A stretch of DNA of 6,509 bases from Ignavibacteriaceae bacterium (GCA_031292465.1 JARLHB010000301.1:1-6509), one strand, 5' to 3'; positions 1 to 6,509 are shown, counted from the first letter of the stretch. Numbers and translations: made by a program. The notes: generated by a model from the sequence alone, not told the origin.

Positions 1-442
1 GATAAAGTACCGTTTTGTGGCAGAAACTGAAAGCATACCGCAAATAGGAATATTCCCGCTTGTCGAAATTCCTACAGGAGACAAAAGCAAAGGCCTGGGG
101 AATGGAAAATATCAACTATATCTGCCTGTATGGCTTCAGAAAAGCTGGGGGAAACTTACTACCTATTGCGGCGCGGGATATTGGATTAATCCCGGCCCCG
201 GGAACCAAAATTGGACCTATTCCGGCTGGGAGGTTCAATATGATTTTTCTGATGTCTTGACTCTCGGCGGCGAAGTATATTATCATACACCGGATTCGAA
301 GGATTCCAATTCGATGCAGGGCTATAATGTAGGCGGATTCATTAATCCTGATGAAACAAATCATATCTTGTTTTCTATAGGCTCGGCGTATGGAGGTGAA
401 AAAACAATAACCGCATATGTTGGCTACCAAAAAACTATTTAG
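1..442 (+). CDS. Outer-membrane beta-barrel transporter-like protein (Phenol_MetA_deg-type), 3' part only
   Basis: The reading frame is open from base 2 to the TAG at 440-442, so the gene is cut by the left edge. The GTG at 17 is not a credible start because coding continues upstream of it (I-K-Y-R-F before V-A-E). About 146 residues remain. They show alternating beta-strand patterns with many Trp, Tyr and Gly, and conserved-looking blocks PQIGIFPLVEIPTGD, LPVWLQKSWG, GYWINPGPGNQNW and GGFINPDETNHILFSIG. I recognise these blocks from proteins annotated as 'transporter' or as the Phenol_MetA_deg (PF13557) barrel family. The end, AYVGYQKTI, looks like a final outer-membrane strand, although such strands more often end in Phe. 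The likely site is the outer membrane; the substrate is unknown. Its G+C content is higher than that of its neighbours, partly because of the Gly/Pro/Trp-rich sequence. No strong terminator follows, and 264 bases separate it from the next gene. Confidence 0.75.
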   Translation, partial: IKYRFVAETESIPQIGIFPLVEIPTGDKSKGLGNGKYQLYLPVWLQKSWGKLTTYCGAGYWINPGPGNQNWTYSGWEVQYDFSDVLTLGGEVYYHTPDSKDSNSMQGYNVGGFINPDETNHILFSIGSAYGGEKTITAYVGYQKTI

Positions 443-490
443 TATTGTGCATTAGAAATAGCAAGAAAACAATTTTAATAACGTAAATAA

Positions 491-519
491 GGTTTATAAG
501 TTTGTATTATAAATAAACC
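491..519. repeat. Inverted repeat GGTTTAT-15 nt-ATAAACC
   Basis: The two 7-base arms at 491-497 and 513-519 are perfect reverse complements separated by 15 bases. The element starts 48 bases after the stop of the barrel gene and lies about 190 bases before the receptor start. It has no T-run after it, so it is a poor intrinsic terminator. An operator-like or weak RNA hairpin role is possible, and chance is a real alternative in such AT-rich DNA. Confidence 0.35.
497..504 (+). promoter_or_regulatory. Candidate Bacteroidota-type -7 element (TAAGTTTG)
   Basis: The octamer matches the TAnnTTTG consensus described for the primary sigma factor of Bacteroidetes. No TTTG-type -33 element is visible at the expected distance upstream, where the sequence is A/T runs. 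If used, it would give a leader of roughly 195 bases before the receptor gene. The call is weak because only half of the promoter is present. Confidence 0.2.
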
Positions 520-697
520 AGCTCATTTAAATTCGCTTAAGGAAAAATTAGTAAGAATTGCCCCATTTATCTATATATCTATTTTACCATTCATCAATGA
601 TATTGTCCGTCCATCATGTAGCAAATCCATTATTAAACGCCATTTAGAAAGCAGTTGTCAAAATAATAACTAAAAAATAATTTATATAAGAGAGTGT

Positions 698-702
698 GGA
701 GA
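698..702 (+). promoter_or_regulatory. Ribosome binding site (GGAGA) of the TonB-dependent receptor
   Basis: GGAGA sits four bases before the ATG at 707. This is the clearest Shine-Dalgarno sequence in the window, and together with the signal peptide that follows it fixes the receptor start. The CHASE2 gene at 3307 has no comparable site. Confidence 0.7.
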
Positions 703-706
703 GTAA

Positions 707-3160
707 ATGCGAAAATTCAGTTTAACGATAATAATACTATTTTTAAATATTATTGTTTTAGCACAGCAAAGCAACAGGCAGGCGCCCGGTAACTTCCAGG
801 GAACTATTAAGGGGAAAGTAATTGATATTTCAACAAGTCAGCCTATAGATTATGCAAATATTACGTTATTTAATCCTAAAGATTCAACTGTAGTAAACGG
901 AACTGTAAGCGATGAAACCGGCGTATTCAATATTTCTCAGGTAAATCCGGGAAGATATTATGCTAAAGTTACATTCATCGGGTATAAAACTAATACAATA
1001 AAAAGTGTTGTTGTTACCCCCAAAAAGAGTATTGTAGATTTAGGCACCATTTCCCTTACATCCTCGGCTGTAAAGCTTGGAGAAGTTGTTGTAAAGGGCG
1101 ACAAGGATATGGTTGTTACTAATCTTGATAAACAAGTTATAAATGTAGATAAAGATTTATCAAGCTCTGGCGGAACTGCTTTAGATGTAATGCAGAATAT
1201 TCCATCCTTAACAGTAGACATTGATGGAAATGTAAGCCTTAGAGGCAATAGTAATGTTACCATTCTTATTGACGGTAAGCCTTCAGGTTTGGCCGGTTTG
1301 CAAAGCAGCGATGTGTTAACCTCCATACCCGCCAGCTCTATTAAATCAGTTGAATTGGTTACAAATCCTTCTGCTAAATATGATCCTGACGGAACTGCGG
1401 GTATAATAAATATAGTACTAAAGAAAAAATCCAATTTAGGATTTAACGGCATATTCAATCTTAATGCCGGAACGGGTGACAAATATAACGGATCTGCTAA
1501 TTTGAATTACAGAACCGGCGATTTTAACTTCTTTGGTAACTTTGGCGGCCGTATCGCTAATGACGACCGTGTAGGTGCAACTAACAGGACAAACTATTAT
1601 ACCGGCAACACTACTTTGTTAAACCAAACGTCTTCTTCAACTGAATCCAGGAAAATGGGCAATATTAACCTGGGTGCAGATTATTTATTGAACGACTTCA
1701 ATACATTCACATTTAATTTCCAATACAGGAACTTTTCGGCCCCTAATAACGGCACTCAGAATAACACAACGACCGATGAATTAAATGATTCAAGCGCTTA
1801 TTACCAAACGCTTAATAATACTTCGCGATACATAAATTCTTATACATATACCACCAGTTATAAAAAAGAGTTCGAAAAAAAGGATGAGGTACTGACGGCC
1901 GATGTTATATATTCCAATAATTCTATGACAAGCAATTCATCGACTGATAATATCTTATACTCTTTAATGGACAGCACTGGATACATCCCTTACAAAGACA
2001 TTAAAAATACAAGTAATAATTTTAATAATGAGTGGACTGTACAGTCTAACTATGTAAATCCTTTAGGCGACAATAACCGCATGGAAGTGGGCTTCAAAAG
2101 TTATATCAGGCATTTAGGAATGGATTATAATTTTTATAACTATGACGGCAGTAATGATATTTGGGTTAATAATTACAACAGAAGCAACAATTTTGATTAT
2201 AAACAGCAAATACATGCAATCTATGGAATATACACGGGCGCAGCCGGAGATTTCAAATATCAGGCAGGTGTACGTGGTGAATATACGAACACAAATTCTA
2301 AGCTATTAAATAACAATCAAACTTTTAACGACCAGTACCGCAGCTTATATCCTTCGATTTACGTTGCGTATGATTTTACCCCATTGCAGGAATTAAAGAT
2401 CAGTTACAGCCGCCGGGTAGACAGGCCAAACCCATGGCAATTAAATCCGTTTATCAACTATTCCGATTCATTAAACCTTTCCTACGGCAACCCTGATTTA
2501 CGGCCGCAATATACTAATTCTTATGAACTCGGATACAGCACTGTTTTCTTTGACTTCAATATTACTTCTTCTGTATTCTATAAACAGACAAGCGGGTTAA
2601 TAACACAGATAAGTACACTTACACAAAACAACGTAACTGAAACAACCTTCTTAAATATTTCCGATGAGAAAAATTACGGCGCTGAACTGATCGGAAACGG
2701 AAGCTTTTTCCCGTGGTGGAGGTTTAATGCAAATGTTTCTTATTTCAGAAGAGATATAAACGATCCCTATTATATTAACGGATTAAGCAATTATTCGTAC
2801 AGCTACACAGGCAGGGTTAATTCTACCTGGATGTTGAATAAGACATTGTCTTTCCAAATCTCATCAACCTATAATTCGCCATCTGTAAGCGCTCAGGGTA
2901 AAGTGAATGCAGTTACTTTTACGGACTTTGCACTGAAAAAAGATTTTTCCCAGAATTTATCCGCGACTTTAAGAATAAGCGATATATTTAATCAGAGAAG
3001 ATACAGCTCTGAAACTTACGGTGATGGGTTTGTTTCGTTCAATTCCGGGCGCCGGGATTCCAGGGTTCTATACCTGGGTATTTCTTACAATTTAAATAAC
3101 TATAAACAGTCAAAAGATAAAGTTAAGGACATAAACAACGACGAAGAAATGATTGAATAG
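707..3160 (+). CDS. TonB-dependent outer-membrane receptor, CarboxypepD_reg-like plus OMP_b-brl_3 barrel
   Basis: This 817-residue protein is complete and of usual length for the family. Residues 1-19 form a signal peptide (Arg-Lys, then a hydrophobic run, with likely cleavage after VLA19). Residues ~34-118 match a CarboxypepD_reg-like beta-sandwich (GKVIDISTSQPIDYANITL, then a DETGVF...Y.AKVTFIGY pattern). Residues ~124-240 are the plug, with the motifs DVMQNIPSLTVDIDGNVSLRG, ILIDGKPSG and VELVTNPSAKYDPDGTAGIINI. The rest is a Tyr/Asn-rich barrel that includes the characteristic SRRVDRPNPWQLNPF and YGNPDLRPQYTNSYELGY. The last strand is about VLYLGISYNL, followed by a charged tail. Such receptors use TonB-ExbBD energy to import large ligands or export-related cargo. 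I see no clear TonB box and no SusD-like partner, so a glycan-uptake (SusCD) role is not supported. The substrate is unknown. It appears monocistronic, with a hairpin after the stop. Confidence 0.92.
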   Translation: MRKFSLTIIILFLNIIVLAQQSNRQAPGNFQGTIKGKVIDISTSQPIDYANITLFNPKDSTVVNGTVSDETGVFNISQVNPGRYYAKVTFIGYKTNTIKSVVVTPKKSIVDLGTISLTSSAVKLGEVVVKGDKDMVVTNLDKQVINVDKDLSSSGGTALDVMQNIPSLTVDIDGNVSLRGNSNVTILIDGKPSGLAGLQSSDVLTSIPASSIKSVELVTNPSAKYDPDGTAGIINIVLKKKSNLGFNGIFNLNAGTGDKYNGSANLNYRTGDFNFFGNFGGRIANDDRVGATNRTNYYTGNTTLLNQTSSSTESRKMGNINLGADYLLNDFNTFTFNFQYRNFSAPNNGTQNNTTTDELNDSSAYYQTLNNTSRYINSYTYTTSYKKEFEKKDEVLTADVIYSNNSMTSNSSTDNILYSLMDSTGYIPYKDIKNTSNNFNNEWTVQSNYVNPLGDNNRMEVGFKSYIRHLGMDYNFYNYDGSNDIWVNNYNRSNNFDYKQQIHAIYGIYTGAAGDFKYQAGVRGEYTNTNSKLLNNNQTFNDQYRSLYPSIYVAYDFTPLQELKISYSRRVDRPNPWQLNPFINYSDSLNLSYGNPDLRPQYTNSYELGYSTVFFDFNITSSVFYKQTSGLITQISTLTQNNVTETTFLNISDEKNYGAELIGNGSFFPWWRFNANVSYFRRDINDPYYINGLSNYSYSYTGRVNSTWMLNKTLSFQISSTYNSPSVSAQGKVNAVTFTDFALKKDFSQNLSATLRISDIFNQRRYSSETYGDGFVSFNSGRRDSRVLYLGISYNLNNYKQSKDKVKDINNDEEMIE

Positions 3161-3181
3161 CACCTGTCTCATTTTAATAAA

Positions 3182-3205
3182 AGGGAATGCCTAAAAGCAT
3201 TCCCT
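3182..3205 (+). terminator. Hairpin after the TonB-dependent receptor, probable terminator
   Basis: The arms AGGGAATGC (3182-3190) and GCATTCCCT (3197-3205) are perfectly complementary over 9 bp around the 6-base loop CTAAAA, 21 bases after the receptor stop. On the plus strand the tail is C/T-mixed (CTCCTTTCCC), so the U-tract is imperfect. On the minus strand the flank would read TTTTATTAAAAT, a better U-rich tail, but no minus-strand gene approaches it. It most likely ends or stabilises the receptor transcript. Confidence 0.6.
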
Positions 3206-3306
3206 CTCCTTTCCCGGATTTCCCCTAAAAAAAAACAACCTTACCTATTGCCCTGAAAATAATAATAATTAAATTGCAGTAACCATTTAACAATTTTTCT
3301 ATTATT

Positions 3307-4485
3307 ATGAAAAAAATCGTGAACTTAAAATACGTGGGCATCACTATAACTGCTTTTGTCATAATGTATCTGTTTACGTTTATACCCGTAAACCTTGGAT
3401 TTTTTAATCCATTAAAGAGTGCACTTTATGATTTTGACATGAATGATTTAGTGTTCTCTAAATTCACAAGCGACAAGAATGCCGATACTAATGTTGTTGT
3501 TGTAAATATCGGGTATCTTAACAGGCCCCAGCTTGCTGAACTAATAACAAAAATTAAAAGCTACAAACCAAAGGTTGTCGGCCTGGATATATTATTCAAA
3601 GACAACAAAGAACCTGTTGGAGATTCTAAACTGCAGGATGCCATTGCCTTGGACGGCAATACTGTTATTGTAAACAAACTTACAGCCTATAATAACCAAA
3701 ATCAGAATTACGATACACTTATTACATCAATTAGCAGATTCGGCAATAATGCATTCTCCGGGTATGCTAATCTTCCAAGTAAGGACGGCTCAAACCTAAC
3801 TACGATCAGGATGTTTAAGCCTTCCGCAAAGTTTAAAGACAGTACTATTAATTCATTTGCAGCATCCGTTGTAAAAATATTTGATAAGGATTCTTACAAC
3901 AACCTGGTAAACAGAAAAAGTGATTTTGAAACGATTAATTACCGCGGAAACGTTGATAAGTTTTATTACATAGACGGTACAAATCCGGATAACCTGAATA
4001 ATCTGGATTTTATTAAAAATAAAATCGTTATTCTTGGTTTCCTTGGCGACTACCCGGTATACAGAATATTTGAAGATATCTTTTATACCCCGCTTAATGA
4101 TAATTACGCAGGCAAAACTTACCCTGATATGTACGGGGTTGTAATTCACGCCAATATTATATCAATGATTCTGCACAAAGATTATATAAATGACCTTCCG
4201 ACCTGGATTGAACTTTTATTAGCTATGTTAATATGCTATTTTAATATAGTGCTGCTTCATTTCATCAAAAAGAAGAGAGTTGACTTGCTTAGCCTTACCA
4301 GCCTGGCAACGAAGACCGTAGAATTTATACTTATACTTTTTATTGAAATGGAAATTCTCTTAAATTATAACTTAAAAATAAGTATTACATTAATTCTTGC
4401 TTCTATAGTCTTAATTTCAGATGCGGAAGCAATTTATGAAATCATTGTTGAGAAATTAAAATCATTAAAAACAAAAAGTACATAA
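3307..4485 (+). CDS. Stand-alone CHASE2-domain inner-membrane protein
   Basis: The protein has 392 residues. A membrane segment at ~10-30 is followed by a large extracytoplasmic region at ~35-295 and then hydrophobic helices at ~299-320, ~337-353 and ~356-372, leaving a short Lys/Ser/Thr-rich tail. The extracytoplasmic part carries CHASE2 signatures: VVVVNIGYLNRPQLAELI (63-80), PKVVGLDILF (88-97), INYRG (210-214), NKIVILGFLG (238-247), EDIFYTPLN (256-264) and MYGVVIHANIISMIL (275-289). CHASE2 is a predicted extracellular sensor module, usually joined to kinases or nucleotide cyclases. Here about 20 residues follow the last helix, so no output domain exists in this polypeptide. The PWPR-like motif near the start of many CHASE2 domains is also absent, as I recall for the Bacteroidota-type branch. 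The start at 3307 lacks a Shine-Dalgarno but precedes the Lys-Lys N-terminus and first helix sensibly. The gene is coupled to the next one. Confidence 0.87.
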   Translation: MKKIVNLKYVGITITAFVIMYLFTFIPVNLGFFNPLKSALYDFDMNDLVFSKFTSDKNADTNVVVVNIGYLNRPQLAELITKIKSYKPKVVGLDILFKDNKEPVGDSKLQDAIALDGNTVIVNKLTAYNNQNQNYDTLITSISRFGNNAFSGYANLPSKDGSNLTTIRMFKPSAKFKDSTINSFAASVVKIFDKDSYNNLVNRKSDFETINYRGNVDKFYYIDGTNPDNLNNLDFIKNKIVILGFLGDYPVYRIFEDIFYTPLNDNYAGKTYPDMYGVVIHANIISMILHKDYINDLPTWIELLLAMLICYFNIVLLHFIKKKRVDLLSLTSLATKTVEFILILFIEMEILLNYNLKISITLILASIVLISDAEAIYEIIVEKLKSLKTKST

Positions 4486-4486
4486 A

Positions 4487-5410
4487 ATGAAAAAATTATT
4501 TTTTACCCTGGCCTTAATCGTGTTATACTATAATGTTTCCATTTGCGGAGATATGAAGTTTATAATTTTAACAGCTAACGGCAGTATTACGCTTACAAGG
4601 AACTCAAATGCTACTGTTGCCAAAGTCGGTGAAAAGATCTTCGACAATGATAAACTTAAAGTAGGGAAAAAATCCTACCTGAATCTTGCCTATCAGGACG
4701 GAAAGACATTAGAGATAAAATCTGCGGGCTCTTACAATACATCAAAGCTGATTACGATGGTTAATTCAAAGAAGAATTCTTCCGCCAAAAAATTCAGCAG
4801 CTATGTACTTGCTCAATTTGTAAAATCCGTTGATGATCTGGGAGATATGAAGGTAACAGGTTCGGTGGAAAGAGCTGTTAAGCCTTCTATCGATTACGGT
4901 ACCCCATACAATACAAATATACTTGATCCGGTTGTTACTTTATGCTGGTATCCGGTTTCCGGGAATTCTTACACAGTAAAATTAACTGACGTTTCAGGGA
5001 ACGTGTTGTACTCAAAACAGTTGAGCGATACATCAATTACACTTAACCTGCAGGAATTGAATTTATCCAGGGATAAAAGCTATAAATGGTCTATAAAGAA
5101 TAACAAAAAGGAAAAAGCTATAACCGACACCTGTAAATTTCATTGGTTAGCAAAAGGTACGGCAGATTCAATAAAGAAATCAGCAGGCAAACTATTAAAA
5201 GACATTGATAAGCTGGATCATTCTATAAAACAAACTTTATTAGCATCCTTCTATTCTGATAATAAACTTTACATAGATATGCTTGAAGCTTACCAAAGAG
5301 CAATTGTTTTATCCCCTGATAATAAAACAATTAAATTGCTTTATTATAATGCGCTTAATAAAACAGGGCTTACCAGAACGGCGTCTTCTATTAAGAACCA
5401 ATTAAACTAA
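4487..5410 (+). CDS. Exported FecR-domain protein with Fn3-like region and TPR-like tail
   Basis: The ATG follows the CHASE2 stop after one base, which suggests translational coupling and a shared transcript. The protein has 307 residues. A signal peptide covers ~1-20; Cys20 lies in VSIC, which fits a lipobox poorly because of Ile before Cys, so lipid anchoring is doubtful. Residues ~24-85 have the FecR-domain pattern (GSITLTRNSNATVAKVGEKI, then DNDKLKVGKKSYLNLAYQDG). Residues ~138-220 look like an Fn3-type beta-sandwich (PVVTLCWYPVSGNSYTVKL, then YKWSI). Residues ~225-305 are helical, with one TPR-like stretch, AYQRAIVLSPDN. The whole mature protein is predicted to be extracytoplasmic. It is not the classical FecR anti-sigma factor: it has no cytoplasmic sigma-binding part, no internal membrane segment and no sigma-factor gene beside it. 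A structural or ligand-binding partner of the CHASE2 protein is the best inference. Confidence 0.8.
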   Translation: MKKLFFTLALIVLYYNVSICGDMKFIILTANGSITLTRNSNATVAKVGEKIFDNDKLKVGKKSYLNLAYQDGKTLEIKSAGSYNTSKLITMVNSKKNSSAKKFSSYVLAQFVKSVDDLGDMKVTGSVERAVKPSIDYGTPYNTNILDPVVTLCWYPVSGNSYTVKLTDVSGNVLYSKQLSDTSITLNLQELNLSRDKSYKWSIKNNKKEKAITDTCKFHWLAKGTADSIKKSAGKLLKDIDKLDHSIKQTLLASFYSDNKLYIDMLEAYQRAIVLSPDNKTIKLLYYNALNKTGLTRTASSIKNQLN

Positions 5411-5426
5411 GGCAGTAAAAGCATTA

Positions 5427-6263
5427 TTAGAGCTTAGTACAATTTATAACGGCAAAGGGAATTGATAACTTCAATTCCCCTTGCTCTTCAGCTAAACTAT
5501 TCAGCCTGCTTTTAACTCTGTCAAATATCAATTCTGTATTCCGGACAGGAGCTATTTTCTTCCAGTTATCGAGGAACCAGTATTTAATAAACGAATGATT
5601 AAACATAGTTGTAGCATCTGCAAATCTCAGGTAAAACTTGTCCTCAATTACCTCTTTCACTTCAAAGTGATTTTCATTTAAAATCATTTTGATTTCACTT
5701 AAAGGCCTTCTTTTTTCATAGATATGCTTTTCCAGCCGGTCTAAAGAAATGCTATCGCTTTCTTTTTCCAGCTCGTCTTTAAGTACATTATAAAATTCCA
5801 TCATGCTCTTATCCAGATTCATAGTAAACAAAAACTGGGCCCCCTTTTTACTTACTCTGCGGCACTCGGAAATAGTTTTATTTAAATCCTCAACATTATT
5901 TATCCCGTTATTTGAGACAATGACGTCAAAATACGATTTTGAAAACGGGAGCTCTTCGGCATATCCGCTAATTACGGCTGCATTTTTAATTCTGTAATTA
6001 GCAATTTTCAACTGTGCCCTGTTTAATACATCCAGCCACGGATCAATCCCGTAAATAACAGAAGTTTCCCCAAGTCTTTGTGCAATCTCCAGCAACGGAA
6101 ATCCTGTACCGCTGCCTATATCAAGAACTTTAAGGTTCCTGCCTATTTTCAACTTTTCAAGTAATTTTAATCCGAATGGTGCGGCCCATAGAGGTAATTC
6201 ATCAATAATGGATATAAAATCTTTATTAAATGTATACGATTTGCTTACCAGGTATTCTTTCAT
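5427..6263 (-). CDS. Class I SAM-dependent methyltransferase
   Basis: The protein has 278 residues and is complete. The Rossmann-fold signatures are in order: motif I VLDIGSGTG (46-54), the acidic end of strand 2 in GIDP (Asp74, expected to bind the ribose of SAM), a region AEELPFSKSYFDVIVSNNGI (102-121) matching the Methyltransf_11-type strand 4, and the post-motif ECRRVSKKGAQFLFTMNL (133-150). A leading block PLWAAPFGLKLL (24-35) and a C-terminal block FNHSFIKYWFLDNW (221-234) recur in a group of bacterial methyltransferases annotated only generically. They may shape the acceptor pocket, but the substrate cannot be told. It is soluble, with no signal peptide. GGGAA (6268-6272 on the minus strand) lies four bases before the ATG and is a plausible ribosome binding site. 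The gene is convergent with the FecR-domain gene, 16 bases apart, so no operon link with it is possible. Confidence 0.9.
   Translation of the reverse strand: MKEYLVSKSYTFNKDFISIIDELPLWAAPFGLKLLEKLKIGRNLKVLDIGSGTGFPLLEIAQRLGETSVIYGIDPWLDVLNRAQLKIANYRIKNAAVISGYAEELPFSKSYFDVIVSNNGINNVEDLNKTISECRRVSKKGAQFLFTMNLDKSMMEFYNVLKDELEKESDSISLDRLEKHIYEKRRPLSEIKMILNENHFEVKEVIEDKFYLRFADATTMFNHSFIKYWFLDNWKKIAPVRNTELIFDRVKSRLNSLAEEQGELKLSIPFAVINCTKL
5451..5485. repeat. Strong hairpin inside the 3' end of the methyltransferase gene
   Basis: GGGAATTGA (5457-5465) pairs perfectly with TCAATTCCC (5471-5479) around the 5-base loop TAACT. After one A-C mismatch the stem continues with four Watson-Crick pairs and a G-T pair (5451-5455 with 5481-5485). 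It starts 41 bases after the stop of the convergent FecR-domain gene and lies within the last codons of the methyltransferase. Neither strand has a T-run after it, so it is not a textbook intrinsic terminator. It could still mark or protect the 3' end of the CHASE2-FecR transcript. Confidence 0.6.
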
Positions 6264-6447
6264 TTTGTTCCCGTTTCAGTTAAATGTAAAATAATAAATT
6301 TTAAATTTAAATACCTTACAGCATAGCTTTATCAAGAGTTTAATTACTGCTGTCCAATATCATTTTATATTCTTACACAGTGTAATGGTTAAGTTAAAAG
6401 ACCGTAATTAATAAATAATAATATTTCTTACAATTTCAGCCATTGAT
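6264..6447. other. Intergenic gap upstream of the methyltransferase
   Basis: This is AT-rich DNA without a credible gene on either strand. On the minus strand a TTGATA (-35-like) occurs roughly 70 bases before the methyltransferase start, but no good -10 hexamer follows at the proper distance, so I do not call a promoter. The only ordered element is the palindrome at 6373-6385. Confidence 0.5.
6373..6385. promoter_or_regulatory. Operator-like palindrome TTACACaGTGTAA
   Basis: Two perfect 6-base half-sites flank a single central base. The element lies about 110 bases upstream of the methyltransferase ATG and 62 bases from the terminator at 6448. The size and symmetry suit a dimeric transcription factor, but I cannot assign a regulator. 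The distance from the start codon requires either a long leader or an upstream promoter. A chance dyad of this length in a gap of ~250 bases is uncommon but not negligible. Confidence 0.35.
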
Positions 6448-6489
6448 AAAACAAAAAACCCGGCTATTTTCGGCCGGGATTTTTGTTTT
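6448..6489. terminator. Bidirectional-looking intrinsic terminator
   Basis: The GC core CCCGGC (6459-6464) pairs with GCCGGG (6473-6478) around the 8-base loop TATTTTCG. The flanks AAAACAAAAA (6448-6457) and TTTTTGTTTT (6480-6489) are also complementary over 10 bp, leaving one A-A mismatch at 6458/6479. This gives a U-rich tail in either reading direction. No plus-strand gene lies between 6264 and 6447, so the likely user is a minus-strand gene whose end lies at or just past the right edge of the window. Confidence 0.85.
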
Positions 6490-6509
6490 GAAATATTTGC
6501 TCAAAATTA

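Noticed and set aside
116..430. Minus-strand open frame of 104 codons opposite the barrel gene fragment
   Set aside because: It is a shadow of the plus-strand gene, whose frame carries recognisable family motifs.
1..442. Higher G+C in the barrel gene fragment as a sign of horizontal transfer
   Set aside because: The fragment is short and its Gly/Pro/Trp-rich family sequence requires G+C-rich codons. No mobile-element boundary is visible.
500..673. Open frame of about 57 codons on the plus strand between the barrel and receptor genes, ending in TAA at 671-673
   Set aside because: It has no ATG, GTG or TTG start in frame, no ribosome binding site and no recognisable protein pattern. An open frame of this length is expected by chance in a gap of this size.
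958..1482. 174-codon minus-strand open frame inside the receptor gene
   Set aside because: It is antisense to the conserved CarboxypepD_reg-like and plug domains, which are clearly coding on the plus strand, and the predicted peptide has no recognisable features.
3227..3235. Run of nine A residues before the CHASE2 gene
   Set aside because: No paired promoter elements or repeat structure accompany it. Such runs are common in AT-rich gaps.
707..5410. TonB receptor plus FecR-domain protein as an iron-citrate type sigma-factor signalling locus
   Set aside because: There is no sigma-factor gene, the FecR-domain protein is wholly exported, and the CHASE2 gene and a hairpin lie between the two.

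Overview
The window is AT-rich, with about 35% G+C in the lines I counted in the large central gene and about 45% in the first gene fragment. It reads like the Bacteroidota/Ignavibacteria group. The main reasons are a TonB-dependent receptor of the CarboxypepD_reg-like / OMP_b-brl_3 type, a stand-alone CHASE2 membrane protein of the form common in that group, sparse Shine-Dalgarno sequences and short AT-rich intergenic gaps. The lineage is an inference from protein style, not from a marker gene.

Layout: (1) 1-442, plus strand, the 3' part of a gene for an outer-membrane beta-barrel 'transporter' protein, cut by the left edge. (2) 443-706, a gap holding an inverted repeat, a weak promoter-like octamer and the ribosome binding site of the next gene. 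(3) 707-3160, plus strand, a complete 817-residue TonB-dependent outer-membrane receptor, followed by a 9-bp-stem hairpin at 3182-3205. (4) 3307-4485 and 4487-5410, plus strand, a two-gene unit separated by one base: an inner-membrane CHASE2 protein without an output domain, and an exported FecR-domain protein with an Fn3-like region and a helical, TPR-like tail. (5) 5427-6263, minus strand, a class I SAM-dependent methyltransferase, convergent with the FecR-domain gene and only 16 bases from it. A strong hairpin at 5451-5485 lies inside the end of this gene. (6) 6264-6509, no gene seen: a short palindrome upstream of the methyltransferase and a strong bidirectional-looking terminator at 6448-6489. 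That terminator probably belongs to a minus-strand gene just beyond the right edge.

How the genes fit together: three of the five products sit in or face the cell envelope (barrel, receptor, FecR-domain protein) and the CHASE2 protein spans the inner membrane. The only pair with good evidence of joint function is CHASE2-FecR, which looks like an extracytoplasmic sensing or scaffold unit with no visible signalling output. The methyltransferase is on the other strand and shows no link to them. I see no CRISPR array, mobile element, tRNA/rRNA or defence system. Most of the window is ordinary for this group.
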